From positions 1 to 64,000 of the forward strand of contig NZ_BONI01000024.1 of assembly GCF_016862635.1 (NCBI RefSeq): DNA of 64,000 nt, read 5' to 3'. A program made the translations under genes and the position numbers. This document shows, piece by piece, positions 36,255-45,276 of the stretch (positions within the stretch are counted from its first letter, which is position 1; the number at the start of each line of letters is the position of its first letter). The notes under the pieces are model-generated. The model made no database searches, was not told the origin of the DNA, and worked only from the letters and a program-made list of their open reading frames with translations. Origin of the DNA: Catellatospora coxensis. GTDB lineage: Bacteria > Actinomycetota > Actinomycetes > Mycobacteriales > Micromonosporaceae.

Positions 36255-37124
36255 GTGAGCGGTACGTCGGTGGAGGACCTGAAGCCGGGTGATCACGCCT
36301 GTCTGACGTTCTCCGACAACGACGAGCGCCTGGACATCGTCGCGGCGTTCGTGCGCGATGGTCTCCGGCTGGGGCAGAAGGTGCTGTGCCTGACGGAGTC
36401 CGTCAGCCACCCGGCACTGGCAGATGAGCTGACCGCACGCGGCCTGGCCATCGAATCGGCCGTCCGATCGAGGCAGCTGCAGATCAGCCCCAGCGGGCTG
36501 TTCTTCGCACCGCAGGGCACGTTCAATCCGGCGGCCACCTTCGACCGGTGGCAGGCGCACATCGATCAGGCCACCCGCGACGGACACGGCGGCCTGCGGG
36601 TGACCGGCGACATGTGCTGGGCGCTACGCCCGATCACCGGCGTGGCCGATCTGATGGAGTACGAGTCACGGCTGACCCGGATGCTCGCCGAGCAGAACGC
36701 GACAGCGGCCTGCCAGTACGACCGCCAGTGCTTCGACACGGTGACGCTGGCCGCGGCAGCAGAGTCCCACGGCATGAACGTCACCGCCGTCACCTATCAC
36801 GACGACGCCCTGCTGAGAATCTGCCGCCAACACGTGCCCACCGGCGTCCGCGTCGCCGGGGAGATCGACTACCGGGCGATCGAACCGCTGACCACGGCTC
36901 TCACGGAGACCCTCGCGCTCGACGACCACGTCGACCTGAACCTGACTCAGCTGAGGTTCATGGATACGACCACGGCGGGCGTGATCATGCAGACCGCGCT
37001 CGGCCTGACCGCCCGGCAGCGTATGACCGTGCGTTGTACCCGAATCTCCTTCGACCTGCTCGCTGCGCTGGGGCTGAAAGAGCTGGCAAAGGTGACCATG
37101 ACAGCGGTCCGCCATGACGACTGA
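36255..37124 (+). CDS. MEDS-STAS sensor / anti-anti-sigma factor
   Basis: A 289-aa protein. The N-terminal MEDS (DcmR-sensory) domain, residues about 8-190, shows LKPGDHACLTFSDNDERLDI, FVRDGLRLGQKVLCL and LRVTGDMCWAL. The C-terminal 90 residues form a STAS domain (VRVAGEIDYRAIEPLTTAL, LRFMDTTTAGVIMQTA). The protein should switch partners with an anti-sigma kinase in response to a signal. GTG 36255 follows GAGGAG. It overlaps the anti-sigma ATPase gene by 11 bp, so the two are made together. Confidence 0.85.
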   Translation: MSGTSVEDLKPGDHACLTFSDNDERLDIVAAFVRDGLRLGQKVLCLTESVSHPALADELTARGLAIESAVRSRQLQISPSGLFFAPQGTFNPAATFDRWQAHIDQATRDGHGGLRVTGDMCWALRPITGVADLMEYESRLTRMLAEQNATAACQYDRQCFDTVTLAAAAESHGMNVTAVTYHDDALLRICRQHVPTGVRVAGEIDYRAIEPLTTALTETLALDDHVDLNLTQLRFMDTTTAGVIMQTALGLTARQRMTVRCTRISFDLLAALGLKELAKVTMTAVRHDD

Positions 37125-37569
37125 ACCCGGCAGCCGATCCCGGCAGGCGCCGCCAGACGGCCTCCCGGCGGATGCCGTGCTGCTCCTTGAGCTGCTGTTC
37201 GCCGAAGCGGACCTGGTCAGCCTGCGATCGGCGGTCGCTGCCCACGCCGACGCCGTCGGCTTGCGCGCAGAACGCGTCGACGCGCTGGTCTTCGTCGCGT
37301 ACGAGCTCGCCACCAACGTCGTACGCCACGGCGGCGGCTCAGGCGAGCTGGCGCTGTGGGCGGCCGCCGGCGCGGTCTACTGCCGGGTGAGCGACGAAGG
37401 CCCGGGAATCCCGCCTGGAGTCGACGGGCGTAAGCAGCCGGAGCCCGGCTCGGCTGACAGCCGCGGTCTGTGGCTCGTCCGGACCCTCGCCGACGGCATG
37501 CACATCGGCACCCGCATCAGTGAGAGCAGAGGCAGCGTGGTGACAGCGATGATCTCTCGCGACCGGTAG
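37114..37569 (+). CDS. RsbW/SpoIIAB-like anti-sigma ATPase
   Basis: A 151-aa GHKL (HATPase_c_2) protein: ELATNVVRHGG (N box) and VSDEGPGIPP (G1 box) with GLWLVRTLADG. It would bind ATP and act as a serine-protein kinase or sigma-binding partner for the STAS protein encoded just upstream, with which its start overlaps. The sigma factor it controls is not in the window. Confidence 0.85.
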   Translation: MTTEPGSRSRQAPPDGLPADAVLLLELLFAEADLVSLRSAVAAHADAVGLRAERVDALVFVAYELATNVVRHGGGSGELALWAAAGAVYCRVSDEGPGIPPGVDGRKQPEPGSADSRGLWLVRTLADGMHIGTRISESRGSVVTAMISRDR

Positions 37570-37673
37570 AGCCACCGGCTCCCGGCGTGATGACACCGAC
37601 CGGACCGGCGTTCGGCGCGTCCCCGTGACGTCGAGTCCCGAGCCGGCCGGAGCGAGGAGGCACCGGGCCGTCG

Positions 37674-38129
37674 GTGCTGCCGGATCGAGCAGCCGCTGTT
37701 CCGGTTCCGGCGGCCGACTGCCAGCATGTTCCGGTGGACGTGTGGCAGGAATTGACCGCAGAGCAGTACGCCGTGATGGTCAACGCGACTGAGGAGGCAT
37801 ATCTCAGCGGGGTCATATACGACCACAACTTCCACACCAACGCCGTGCCGACCGGTACCGGGCTGGTGGCGCCGCCGATCTCCGAGGAGATGGTGCGTTT
37901 CCTGATACCGCGTTTCGCCGATGTTGTGGCTGACCTGATCGAGCGGGGCTGGATCGAGATCCGAGAACCCCACGACGGCGAATGGAACAGTGCCGGGCCC
38001 ATGACCGACGAGGAGGTCGCGGCAGCGCTGGCTGACCCGGACACCTGGCTCTGGCACGAGCAGCGCGCCAATAGGCTGATCATGCTCATGACGACCAGCA
38101 CCTGGGATGACATGGCCAAGCGCAGCTGA
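37674..38129 (+). CDS. Hypothetical protein, 151 aa
   Basis: No family recognised. The central part is acidic and tryptophan-containing (EEAYLSGVIYDHNFHTN, PRFADVVADLIERGWIEI, DPDTWLWHEQRANRLIML) and looks like a real folded helical protein. GTG 37674 follows a GAGGAGG at long spacing; GTG 37734 is an alternative that drops a low-complexity N-terminus. The preceding 104 bp is empty. Confidence 0.6.
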   Translation: MLPDRAAAVPVPAADCQHVPVDVWQELTAEQYAVMVNATEEAYLSGVIYDHNFHTNAVPTGTGLVAPPISEEMVRFLIPRFADVVADLIERGWIEIREPHDGEWNSAGPMTDEEVAAALADPDTWLWHEQRANRLIMLMTTSTWDDMAKRS

Positions 38130-38199
38130 TCAGCAGGATGGTCGGCGACCCGGACCACCGGCAGATCGCCCACTCGCGGACAAGCGCGCTGACCGAGGC

Positions 38200-38465
38200 G
38201 GTGCTGCAGCCCACCTGGTCCTGAGAACGACAGGCCAGCCTGGTTCGTCGACCAGCGCCGCGTAGTGCACGGGGTCGTTGAGTAGCCACATCAGGTCGAC
38301 GGCCTGTTCGGTGATGCATTAGGGTGAGCGGTCCGAGCCTGGCGGCGTGTTCGACCACCATCCGGGCTCCGGTTGGACTTCACCGTCTGCCACAGCTTGA
38401 CGACCTCGGGTGAGTCGTCGGCGGCCCGGCGCACGGTTTCGAAGATTGGCAAGACGAGGCCTTAC
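38200..38465 (-). pseudogene. Remnant of a TetR-family regulator C-terminal domain
   Basis: On the minus strand three consecutive frames give, in order, VLPIFETVRRAADDSPEVV, RMVVEHAARLGPLTL and ITEQAVDLMWLLNDPVHY with AALVDEPGW. Together they read like the ligand-binding C-terminus of a TetR/AcrR regulator broken by two frameshifts. The DNA-binding half is absent. The family call is by recall of the C-terminal pattern; the frame switching is seen directly. Confidence 0.55.
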
Positions 38466-38525
38466 ACCGACGCGGCGAACCCGAGCACCTCACTTCTTCG
38501 AGGTCTGCGGCGCAGGCTCGGGCGT

Positions 38526-38555
38526 GGGGCGGCCCGCCGGTCGGCGGGCCGCCCC
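38526..38555 (-). terminator. Strong hairpin after the membrane-protein gene
   Basis: A 13-bp perfect stem (GGGGCGGCCCGCC / GGCGGGCCGCCCC) with a 4-nt loop lies 10 bp past the stop of the gene ending at 38565. There is no T-tract, as is usual in high-GC actinobacteria. Confidence 0.7.
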
Positions 38556-38564
38556 CAGGGGCTG

Positions 38565-39209
38565 TCAGGCGTTGATCCGCTCGCGGTCCGGTGCTGCCTC
38601 GACCGGCGCGAAGGCCCGTGTGCGAGGGGTGACCCATGCGTGGACGAACCCGGCGACCGACAGCAGGAGCATCACCAGTGCCGACAGGAAGGCCACGAGC
38701 GCGGCCTGGCCGGCCTTGACGCCGAACTCGCTGAACCCGTAGGTCGTCAGCAGCAGGCCGCGCAGGGTCTCGCCCTTGAACATGGTCTCCCGCTGGGCGG
38801 TGACGTCGGCCAGCTGCTGCTGCAGCGCGGCCAGATTCGGGTCGTTGTTCTTGGCGGCCTCGGCGACCTGTGCCCGAAGCTGGCTCTGCGGCACGCCCAA
38901 ATCGGCGTAGGTCTTGCCGTCGGCAGTGTTCTTCAGGTGCAGGCCGATGAACTGGATCGCGTACACCTCGGCCTGCTTGCCGGTGGTGAGCTTCTGGCCG
39001 GCGTACTCGACCAGTCCGGGCTGCCGACGCTCCTCGGGGGTGAGGGCGTCCAGGGCCTTGAAGGTGATGTTCTGCTCGGTCAGCTGCGAGCCGACGTAGT
39101 CGTTGGCGAAGTTCGCGTTGGCCTGCAGCACGAATCCGGCGATCGCGAGCAGGACGGCGATGGCCATGCCGCCGAGGCTGAACATCAGGTCGAGGGTCCT
39201 GCGCTTCAT
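38565..39209 (-). CDS. Two-span membrane protein, function unknown
   Basis: A 214-aa protein: hydrophobic N-terminal segment (FSLGGMAIAVLLAIAGFVL), an extracytoplasmic region of about 130 residues with LTEQNITFKALDALTPEER and a Gln-rich helix (AALQQQLADVTAQRETMF), a second membrane span (AALVAFLSALVMLLLSVAGFV), and a short charged tail. It resembles membrane proteins annotated only as hypothetical in actinobacteria. GAAGGAG lies 6 nt before ATG 39209. A strong DosR-like box 90 bp upstream puts it in the dormancy set. Confidence 0.75.
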   Translation of the reverse strand: MKRRTLDLMFSLGGMAIAVLLAIAGFVLQANANFANDYVGSQLTEQNITFKALDALTPEERRQPGLVEYAGQKLTTGKQAEVYAIQFIGLHLKNTADGKTYADLGVPQSQLRAQVAEAAKNNDPNLAALQQQLADVTAQRETMFKGETLRGLLLTTYGFSEFGVKAGQAALVAFLSALVMLLLSVAGFVHAWVTPRTRAFAPVEAAPDRERINA

Positions 39210-39300
39210 GGTCTTCTCCTTCGGGGGAAGGGGGTCGCTGTCTGGACCCAGAGTCCCGTGCGCACCCGCCGCCACAGCAGAGTGCGAAGACCTGTCGTGA

Positions 39301-39316
39301 TGGGACCATCGGCCCT
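39301..39316. promoter_or_regulatory. DosR-box-like site
   Basis: TGGGACCATCGGCCCT: half-sites GGGAC and GGCCC with four bases between. It lies upstream of the membrane-protein gene (start 39209). A second partial copy, GGACCCAGAGTCCC, is at 39244-39257. Confidence 0.65.
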
Positions 39317-39468
39317 GAGCGGACCGGCCGTGTGGCCCCTGGGCTCGTCGGCCCACTGCGGATGCGCCGCGAGGCGGTCATGGGCTGTGTGCGTGGGGGC
39401 GAGACGTTGGTCCTGACCTGGGGCCTGGTCGGAAGGCGCCTGGCTGTGCCCTGAGGAGAGGCTCGGCC

Positions 39469-40110
39469 TCAGCGCCGGGTGCCGCCGAGCAGCCGCATCG
39501 CGAGCACCGCTGCCTGGGTGCGGCGTTCGAGGCCGAGTTTGGCCAGGATGCTGGTGACGAGGTTCTTGATCGTCTTCTCGGTCAGGAACATCTTCTCGGC
39601 GATCTCGTCGTTGGTCAGCCCGTCGGCGATCTGGCTGAGGATGCGCAGCTCCTGATCGGTGAGGGCGGCGAGTTCGGGTGGCTGGCCCGCGCCACGGCGG
39701 ATGCGTTCGAGGACCTGGGCGGTGACCGCCGGGTCGAGCAGCGACTGGCCGGCGGCGGCACGGCGGACGGCGTCGATCAGATCGGTGCCGCGGACCTGTT
39801 TGAGGAGGTATCCGGCGGCGCCTGCCATGATCGCGGCGAACAGCGCCTCGTCGTCGGCGTACGAGGTCAGGATCAGTCCCTGGATGCCGGGGTCGGTCGA
39901 TCGGATGTCACGGCACACGTCGATGCCGTCTCCGTCAGGCAGCCGGGCGTCGAGGATCGCGACGTCGGGGCGCAGCGCGACGATCGAGCGGATCGCTTCG
40001 ACGGCCGACCCGGACTCGCCCACGACCTCGATGTCGCCGGGCTGCTGCAGCAGTTCGATCAGCCCCCGGCGGACCGCTTCGTGGTCGTCGAGGACGAAGG
40101 CTCGGATCAT
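39469..40110 (-). CDS. DosR/DevR-like NarL-family response regulator, copy 1
   Basis: A 213-aa regulator: receiver domain with DDHEAVRRGL, phospho-acceptor Asp54 in AILDARLPDG, LTSY switch and LLKQVRG; LuxR-type HTH near the C-terminus with FLTEKTIKNLVTSILAKLG, keeping the Lys and Asn of the DosR recognition helix. It is very similar to the second regulator at 50960. It is probably co-transcribed with nitroreductase copy 4 (37-bp gap), and no kinase gene adjoins it, so it may share the DevS-like kinase at 49284. Confidence 0.88.
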   Translation of the reverse strand: MIRAFVLDDHEAVRRGLIELLQQPGDIEVVGESGSAVEAIRSIVALRPDVAILDARLPDGDGIDVCRDIRSTDPGIQGLILTSYADDEALFAAIMAGAAGYLLKQVRGTDLIDAVRRAAAGQSLLDPAVTAQVLERIRRGAGQPPELAALTDQELRILSQIADGLTNDEIAEKMFLTEKTIKNLVTSILAKLGLERRTQAAVLAMRLLGGTRR

Positions 40111-40147
40111 GGCGGGTTCCTGTTCCGGCCGTCGGCGCTCGTGCAGG

Positions 40148-41152
40148 TCACCGGCCGGTCTCGTCGATCGTGGCGGTGGCCTCGAACGGCAGCCGCGGCG
40201 TGTGTCCGGGCAGCGCGTGCTCGGGGTCGGCGACCCCTAGGCGCAGCACCAGGTAGGCGTAGCCGAGGTGGGACAGGAGCCGGCGCATCATGGCCCGCGT
40301 GCCGTCGATCTCGATGACCTGGCTGAACGGCAGCACGGCCAGGCCCTGCATGGTCGCGTCCAGCCACACCGCCGACAGGGCCTGCCCGGCGCGCAGCCAC
40401 GCGGCGCGGTCGTCGTCGGCGCCGAACAGCACGACGTAGGTGGACGCCTTATCGTGGCCGCCACCGGTCATGAGGGTGCCGCGCACGCCGAAGTCCCGCT
40501 CGCCGACGTCGGTCTCGGGCCGCCGGTCCGGGATGACCTCTGGCGGCAGCCCGGTGCCGGCGGGGTGTCCGGGTCCGGCCCACAGGTGTGATTCGGCCAG
40601 GGCGGCGGGTTCGGCCGCGGCCGCGTCCTCGGCGTGGGAGACCGCGACGACGAGGTCGGTGACCTGGTCGGGGGTGAGCTTGTGCAGGTGTACGCCGACG
40701 GCGCCGGCGATCCTGCGCAGCTCGTCGACCTGCTCCGCGGTGACCGGCACGTCGACGGTCGGCCGCCGGTCGGTGTGGCGCAGCTGCATCGCCTGCACGA
40801 GGCGCACCGCGCCGGCGGTTACCGGCGTGTCGCCGACGACCGTGACCGTCGCCAGGTGGTCGGCGTCGGCCGGGTCGGGCAGCGGGCGCACGGCGACTTC
40901 GTGGCCCGCGGCGCGCAGCGCCACCTGGGCGTGGTGCAGCGCCGCCCCGCAGCTGACCAGCAGCATCCGCCCGTCGGGATCGGTGCCGGGCAGCGCGCGG
41001 CTGGTGTCGGCGTACAGGTCGAGCCGGTCGGGGTGGATGCGCCAGTGCCACGGCTGGGTGTTGTGGATCGAAGGCGCGCGCCGCGCGGCGTCGACGGCCT
41101 GTGCGAAGGCCGCCGCGGTCGACTGGCGGTGCTCACCGGTGGTCGTGGTCAT
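40148..41152 (-). CDS. Acg-type nitroreductase family protein, copy 4
   Basis: A 334-aa Acg-group protein: [81 protein letters not shown]-binding nitroreductase fold; substrate unknown. GGAGG lies 7 nt before ATG 41152. Two strong DosR-like boxes precede it, and it is followed by a DosR-like regulator gene, so the pair may form an autoregulated unit. Confidence 0.88.
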   Translation of the reverse strand: MTTTTGEHRQSTAAAFAQAVDAARRAPSIHNTQPWHWRIHPDRLDLYADTSRALPGTDPDGRMLLVSCGAALHHAQVALRAAGHEVAVRPLPDPADADHLATVTVVGDTPVTAGAVRLVQAMQLRHTDRRPTVDVPVTAEQVDELRRIAGAVGVHLHKLTPDQVTDLVVAVSHAEDAAAAEPAALAESHLWAGPGHPAGTGLPPEVIPDRRPETDVGERDFGVRGTLMTGGGHDKASTYVVLFGADDDRAAWLRAGQALSAVWLDATMQGLAVLPFSQVIEIDGTRAMMRRLLSHLGYAYLVLRLGVADPEHALPGHTPRLPFEATATIDETGR

Positions 41153-41202
41153 CGTCTGCCTCCAGGATTCGTTGCCTCAATTGCACGCGTCGCGCGCCTG
41201 CG

Positions 41203-41275
41203 TATGCCAGGAGCGAAGGGTCCTTCCGGCAGGGACTTTCGACCCTGCCGACAGCGTCAAGGGCCGACCGGCCCG
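41203..41275 (-). promoter_or_regulatory. Promoter with two strong DosR-box-like sites
   Basis: AGGGACTTTCGACCCT (41231-41246) and AGGGCCGACCGGCCCG (41260-41275) are both inverted repeats with a 4-nt spacer. GCATAC (41208-41203) on the minus strand is a plausible -10, about 31 bp from the centre of the nearer box. AGGGTCC at 41217-41223 may be an extra half-site. Confidence 0.75.
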
Positions 41276-41312
41276 GTACGGCGCAGGTGTGCCTCGGTCA
41301 GCTGGTGCCGTG

Positions 41313-42305
41313 TCACCGGTGTCGCGGCTCTACACGACCTCCGGCGAGCGGGCCAGCACCTCCGACACCGGCCGACGCGGGCTCGGACCACCTGCGACGG
41401 CGTAACCGGCACGCAGCAGGATCTGCGGCGGCGCCGCGGTGCAGTCCCAGGCGCAGCTGTTCGCGGATCGCGGGCACGTCGATCGGCTGGGACATCAGCG
41501 AGGTCGCCAGGCCGTTGGCGGTGGCGGTCAGCAGGACCCGCTGCAGGCCCTGGCCCGCTTGCAGGTCGTCTGCGGGGGTGTCGCCGTAGGCTCCGAGGAC
41601 CGCGACGAACGGGTCGGTCTCGTAGTCGCGGCCCGGTCGGCGGGCCGGGCCGTCGAAGTCGCGGCGGGTGAGAAGGTCCTGCGGTTCAGGCGCGCAGCCG
41701 GCGGCGTCGCGGGCTACACCGTCGGTGCTGGGCTGCTCGCGTGTCCAGGCGGCGAGCTCGGCGCGGTAGCCGGGTGCGGCCAGCAGCAGCCGGTCGGCGG
41801 TGGCGACGAGCTCGGCGACCATCTCCTGGGCGACGGGTCCCACGATCAGGTCGAGCCAGCAGTTCTCGGCGCGTGCCGCGTCGCCGAGTCTGGCACGCAC
41901 GTTCAGCGCGACAGCCGTGTCGATGAACGGGCCGCGGTTGCTGTGCCGGTGCGCGATCGCACCGTAGAGCTGCTGTTCGGCAGGGGTGGCGGTGTGCGTG
42001 CCGGTCACCTGGATCCGGGCAAGGTGCAGTGGGTCGGCACGGTCGGGAAGCAGCGTCGTCTGGTGCGCCCAGCCCTGATGCGTCAGGGCGAGGCGGGTGT
42101 TGAACACGGCCGCGCCGCACGACAGGCGCAGGGCGCGGCCGTCGGGGTCGGCGACGGGCAGTTGCCGGTCCGGGTCGGCGAAGACGTCGATGGCGTCGGC
42201 CTGCAGCCGGAACCGCCACGGTTGGGTGTTGTGGACCGACGGAGCCCGCACGGCGGCGCTCACGGCCGTCGGCAGGTCCGCCTGCAGGGCTGCTGGCGTA
42301 TGCAT
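41313..42305 (-). CDS. Acg-type nitroreductase family protein, copy 5 (C-terminal frameshift)
   Basis: A 330-aa Acg-group protein with RAPSVHNTQPWRFRL, LRLSCGAAVFNTRLAL and LQRVLLTATANGLATSL. After LGLHRG (near 41430) the frame reads low-complexity Ala/Arg sequence to a stop at 41313. A +1 shift restores APPQILLRAGYAVAGG followed by PRRPVSEVLA, the normal family ending, with a stop at 41330. So about 33 C-terminal residues are scrambled by a one-base indel, real or a sequencing error. ATG 42305 is 6 nt after GACAGT (42317-42312), a leaderless arrangement. A DosR-like site lies upstream. Confidence 0.82.
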   Translation of the reverse strand: MHTPAALQADLPTAVSAAVRAPSVHNTQPWRFRLQADAIDVFADPDRQLPVADPDGRALRLSCGAAVFNTRLALTHQGWAHQTTLLPDRADPLHLARIQVTGTHTATPAEQQLYGAIAHRHSNRGPFIDTAVALNVRARLGDAARAENCWLDLIVGPVAQEMVAELVATADRLLLAAPGYRAELAAWTREQPSTDGVARDAAGCAPEPQDLLTRRDFDGPARRPGRDYETDPFVAVLGAYGDTPADDLQAGQGLQRVLLTATANGLATSLMSQPIDVPAIREQLRLGLHRGAAADPAACRLRRRRWSEPASAGVGGAGPLAGGRVEPRHR

Positions 42306-42340
42306 GCCTCCACTGTCGATGCCGCCCGGTGCCACTGGTC

Positions 42341-42356
42341 AGTGCCGTTGGTCCCG
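42341..42356 (-). promoter_or_regulatory. DosR-box-like site of nitroreductase copy 5
   Basis: Read on the minus strand, CGGGACCAACGGCACT has GGGAC-CAAC-GGCAC, one mismatch from the GGCCC half-site of the strong copies. It is centred about 31 bp before the GACAGT -10-like hexamer. Confidence 0.45.
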
Positions 42357-42364
42357 AATCTGCG

Positions 42365-42391
42365 GGACCGGCCCGTGGCGCGGGCCGGTCC
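42365..42391 (-). terminator. Hairpin ending the phosphoketolase / USP transcript
   Basis: GGACCGGCCCG-TGGCG-CGGGCCGGTCC is a perfect 11-bp stem with a 5-nt loop, 34 bp beyond the stop of the truncated USP frame on the minus strand. Confidence 0.65.
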
Positions 42392-42424
42392 GCGGCGGCG
42401 ACGCCCGGTCGTCGGCGGGCGTGT

Positions 42425-42705
42425 TCAGCGGATCACGATGACGGGGCAGCCCGCGTGGTGCAGCAGCACCTGGCTGACCGAACCCCGCAGCAGACCGGCG
42501 GCGCCGGCGTGACCGCGGCTGCCGACCACGACGAGTCCCGCCTCAGCCGACTGATGCATCAGCGTGGTGCCCACCGCGCCGGTGCGGATCAGCCGCTGGA
42601 TCACCGGGACGTGCGGGTGGTGGCGACGGGCCCCGGCGATGGCGGCGTCGAGCAGCGCCTGTGCCGCGAGTTCCTCTGGTGATGCGCTCAGCGGCGGGTC
42701 GGTGT
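42425..42705 (-). pseudogene. 5'-truncated universal stress protein overlapping phosphoketolase
   Basis: In the frame +2 relative to phosphoketolase, the minus strand encodes PEELAAQALLDAAIAGARRH, PVIQRLIRTGAVGTTL and then VVVGSRGHAGAAGLLRGSVS with VLLHHAGCPVIVIR and a stop at 42425. This is the C-terminal half of a USP domain with an intact G-2x-G-9x-G-S motif. The N-terminal VDGS strand is missing and no ATG or GTG start is present. The frame runs into the 3' end of the phosphoketolase gene, so the truncation joint lies at or near that gene's stop (42688). Confidence 0.7.
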
Positions 42706-45048
42706 CCAGTCGCGGATCTCCGGCAGGTCCTGGCCGGTTTCGCGGATGTAGGCGGCGTGCTCGGTGCGCTTGTCAACCATCGCCTGCCGCAGCGCGGCGG
42801 CCTTGCGGGCCAGGCCCGGCACCCGGTCGATGACGTCGATGACCAGGTGGTAGCGGTCCATGTCGTTGCGGACCAGCATGTCGAACGGCGTGGTCGTGGT
42901 CCCTTCCTCCTTGTAGCCGCGCACGTGCAGGTGCTCGTGGCCGGCCCGGCGGTAGGTGAGGCGGTGGATCAGCCACGGGTAGCCGTGGTAGGCGAACACG
43001 ACCGGCCGGTCGGTGGTGAAGATGGCGTCGTATTCGGCGTCGGGCAGCCCGTGGGGGTGCTCGGTCTGTGGCTGCAGCCGCATCAGGTCCACCACGTTGA
43101 CGACCCGGACCCGCAGCTGCGGCAGGTGCTCGCGCAGCAGGTCCGCGGCGGCCAGCACCTCCATGGTCGGCACGTCGCCGGCGGCGGCCAGCACCACGTC
43201 GGGGTCGCCGCCGTCGTCGGCCGCCCAGGGCCAGATGCCCAGCCCGCGGGTGCAGTGCGCGACCGCCTCGTCGATGTCGAGGAACGTGGGCGCGGGCTGC
43301 TTGCCCGCCACGATCACGTTGATGTAGTCGCGGCTGCGCAAGCAGTGGTCGGCCACCGACAGCAGCGTGTTGGCGTCCGGCGGCAGGTAGACCCGGATGA
43401 CGTCGGCCTTCTTGTTGACGACGTGGTCGATGAAACCGGGGTCCTGGTGGGAGAAGCCGTTGTGGTCCTGGCGCCACACGTGCGAGGTGAGCAGGTAGTT
43501 CAGCGACGGGATCGGCTTGCGCCAGTCCAGCTCCCGGGTGACCTTCAGCCACTTGGCGTGCTGGTTGACCATCGAGTCGACGATGTGCACGAACGCCTCG
43601 TAGCAGGAGAAAAGCCCGTGCCGCCCGGTCAGCAGGTAGCCTTCCAGCCAGCCCTGGCAGGTGTGCTCGGACAGGATCTCCATCACCCGCCCGTGGCGGT
43701 CCAGGTGCAGGTCGGTGTCGAGGGTGTGGGCCTGCCAGGCCTTGCCGGTGACGTCCAGGACCGCGCCGAGCCGGTTGGACTCGGTCTCGTCGGGGCCGAC
43801 CATCCGGAAGTTGCGGTAGGCGGCGTTGGCCGCCATCACGTCGCGCACCCAGGAGCCCAGCACCCGCGTCGGTTCGGCCGGCGGGCCGGGCTTGACGCCG
43901 TACGCCCGAAAGTCGGGCAGCTCCAGGTCGCGGACGAGACGTCCGCCGTTGGCGTGCGGGGTGGCGCCCATGCGCAGCTCACCCTGCGGCAGCCAGCCGA
44001 CGACCTCCGGCCGTGGCGCGCCGGTGCTGTCGAACAGCTCCTGCGGCCGGTAGGAGCACATCCAGTCGGCGAGCATGGCCAGGTGGTCGGTGTCGTCGCG
44101 GGCGGCCGACAGCGGCACCTGGTGCGCGCGCCACGTGCCCTCGATGGGAATGCCGTCGACCTGCTTCGGGCCGGTCCAGCCTTTCGGCGTGCGCAGCACG
44201 ATCATCGGCCAGCGCGGCCGGTCGGCGAGCTCGCCGGTGCGGGCGTCGGCCTGGATCGCTGCGATCTCGTCGCATACGGCGTCCAGCGTCGCGGCCAGCA
44301 GCTGGTGCACGGTCGCCGGGTCGTCACCTTCGACGAGGTAGGGCTTGTGCCCGTACCCGGTCAGCAGCGCGGTCAGCTCGTCGTCGGACAGCCGTGCCAG
44401 CACCGTCGGGTTCGCGATCTTGTACCCGTTGAGGTGCAGGATCGGCAGGACCGCGCCGTCGCCGACCGGGTCGAGGAACTTGTTGGAGTGCCACGACGCC
44501 GCCAGGGGTCCGGTCTCGGCCTCACCGTCGCCGATGACGCACGCGACGAGCAGGCCGGGGTTGTCGAGTGCGGCGCCGTAGGCGTGGGAGAGGCTGTAGC
44601 CGAGCTCGCCGCCCTCGTGGATGGAACCGGGGGTCTCCGGCGCGACGTGGCTGGGGATGCCGCCGGGGAAGGAGAACTGCCGGAACAGCCGGCCCATGCC
44701 GCGCTCGTCAAGGCCGATGTGCGGATAGGTTTGGCTGTACGTGCCCTCCAACCACGTGTTGGCGACCAGGCCGGGGCCGCCGTGGCCCGGCCCGGTGATG
44801 AAGATGGTCTCCTGGCCGCGGGCGGCGATGATCCGGTTGAGGTGGGTGTAGAGCAGGTTGAGGCCGGGCGTGGTCCCCCAGTGGCCGAGCAGGCGCGGCT
44901 TGACGTGTTCGGGCAGCAGCGGCTGGGTCAGCAGCGGGTTGGCCATCAGGTAGATCTGCCCGACGGACAGGTAGTTGGCGGCTCGCCAGTGCGCGTCGAT
45001 GCGGGCGAGTTCCTGCGCGCCCAGCGGGGCGCCCTGCGCGATATGCAT
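42688..45048 (-). CDS. xfp: Phosphoketolase (xylulose-5-phosphate/fructose-6-phosphate)
   Basis: A 786-aa thiamine-diphosphate enzyme of full family length. Diagnostic blocks: [89 protein letters not shown] (TPP site), and a C-terminal [20 protein letters not shown]. It cleaves xylulose 5-phosphate or fructose 6-phosphate with phosphate to acetyl phosphate, giving ATP through acetate kinase without oxygen. ATG 45048 before HIAQGAPLG is the family-like start. It is divergent from the P-type ATPase at 45277 across two DosR-like boxes. Confidence 0.95.
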   Translation of the reverse strand: MHIAQGAPLGAQELARIDAHWRAANYLSVGQIYLMANPLLTQPLLPEHVKPRLLGHWGTTPGLNLLYTHLNRIIAARGQETIFITGPGHGGPGLVANTWLEGTYSQTYPHIGLDERGMGRLFRQFSFPGGIPSHVAPETPGSIHEGGELGYSLSHAYGAALDNPGLLVACVIGDGEAETGPLAASWHSNKFLDPVGDGAVLPILHLNGYKIANPTVLARLSDDELTALLTGYGHKPYLVEGDDPATVHQLLAATLDAVCDEIAAIQADARTGELADRPRWPMIVLRTPKGWTGPKQVDGIPIEGTWRAHQVPLSAARDDTDHLAMLADWMCSYRPQELFDSTGAPRPEVVGWLPQGELRMGATPHANGGRLVRDLELPDFRAYGVKPGPPAEPTRVLGSWVRDVMAANAAYRNFRMVGPDETESNRLGAVLDVTGKAWQAHTLDTDLHLDRHGRVMEILSEHTCQGWLEGYLLTGRHGLFSCYEAFVHIVDSMVNQHAKWLKVTRELDWRKPIPSLNYLLTSHVWRQDHNGFSHQDPGFIDHVVNKKADVIRVYLPPDANTLLSVADHCLRSRDYINVIVAGKQPAPTFLDIDEAVAHCTRGLGIWPWAADDGGDPDVVLAAAGDVPTMEVLAAADLLREHLPQLRVRVVNVVDLMRLQPQTEHPHGLPDAEYDAIFTTDRPVVFAYHGYPWLIHRLTYRRAGHEHLHVRGYKEEGTTTTPFDMLVRNDMDRYHLVIDVIDRVPGLARKAAALRQAMVDKRTEHAAYIRETGQDLPEIRDWTPTRR

Positions 45049-45107
45049 GTTCGTCAGCGTGGCTGCTGTGACCTGTGAGGTTGTAGGGCCGGGCAGCCCG
45101 GCCGGTC

Positions 45108-45195
45108 CGGGACTTTCGGCCCTGCGCCGTCTCCTGGGCTGGCCGCGGGCCGCGCGCAGGGATGGCGTGGTCGCAGGTTCGGGACTTTCGGCCCG
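45108..45195. promoter_or_regulatory. Two strong DosR-box-like sites, divergent xfp / ATPase promoters
   Basis: CGGGACTTTCGGCCCT (45108-45123) and CGGGACTTTCGGCCCG (45180-45195) are the same sequence apart from the last base, 72 bp apart, each preceded by TC or TT as in the mycobacterial consensus. They occupy the 228-bp gap between phosphoketolase and the ATPase-USP-CBS genes. TACATC (45252-45257) may be the ATPase -10. Confidence 0.75.
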
Positions 45196-45276
45196 GGGCA
45201 TCGTGGCCCACCGGCCTGTGCGCGGCGGGGCGGGCTGCCCTTTGCCGCAGGTACATCACGGCGCGAGCCTTGAACC

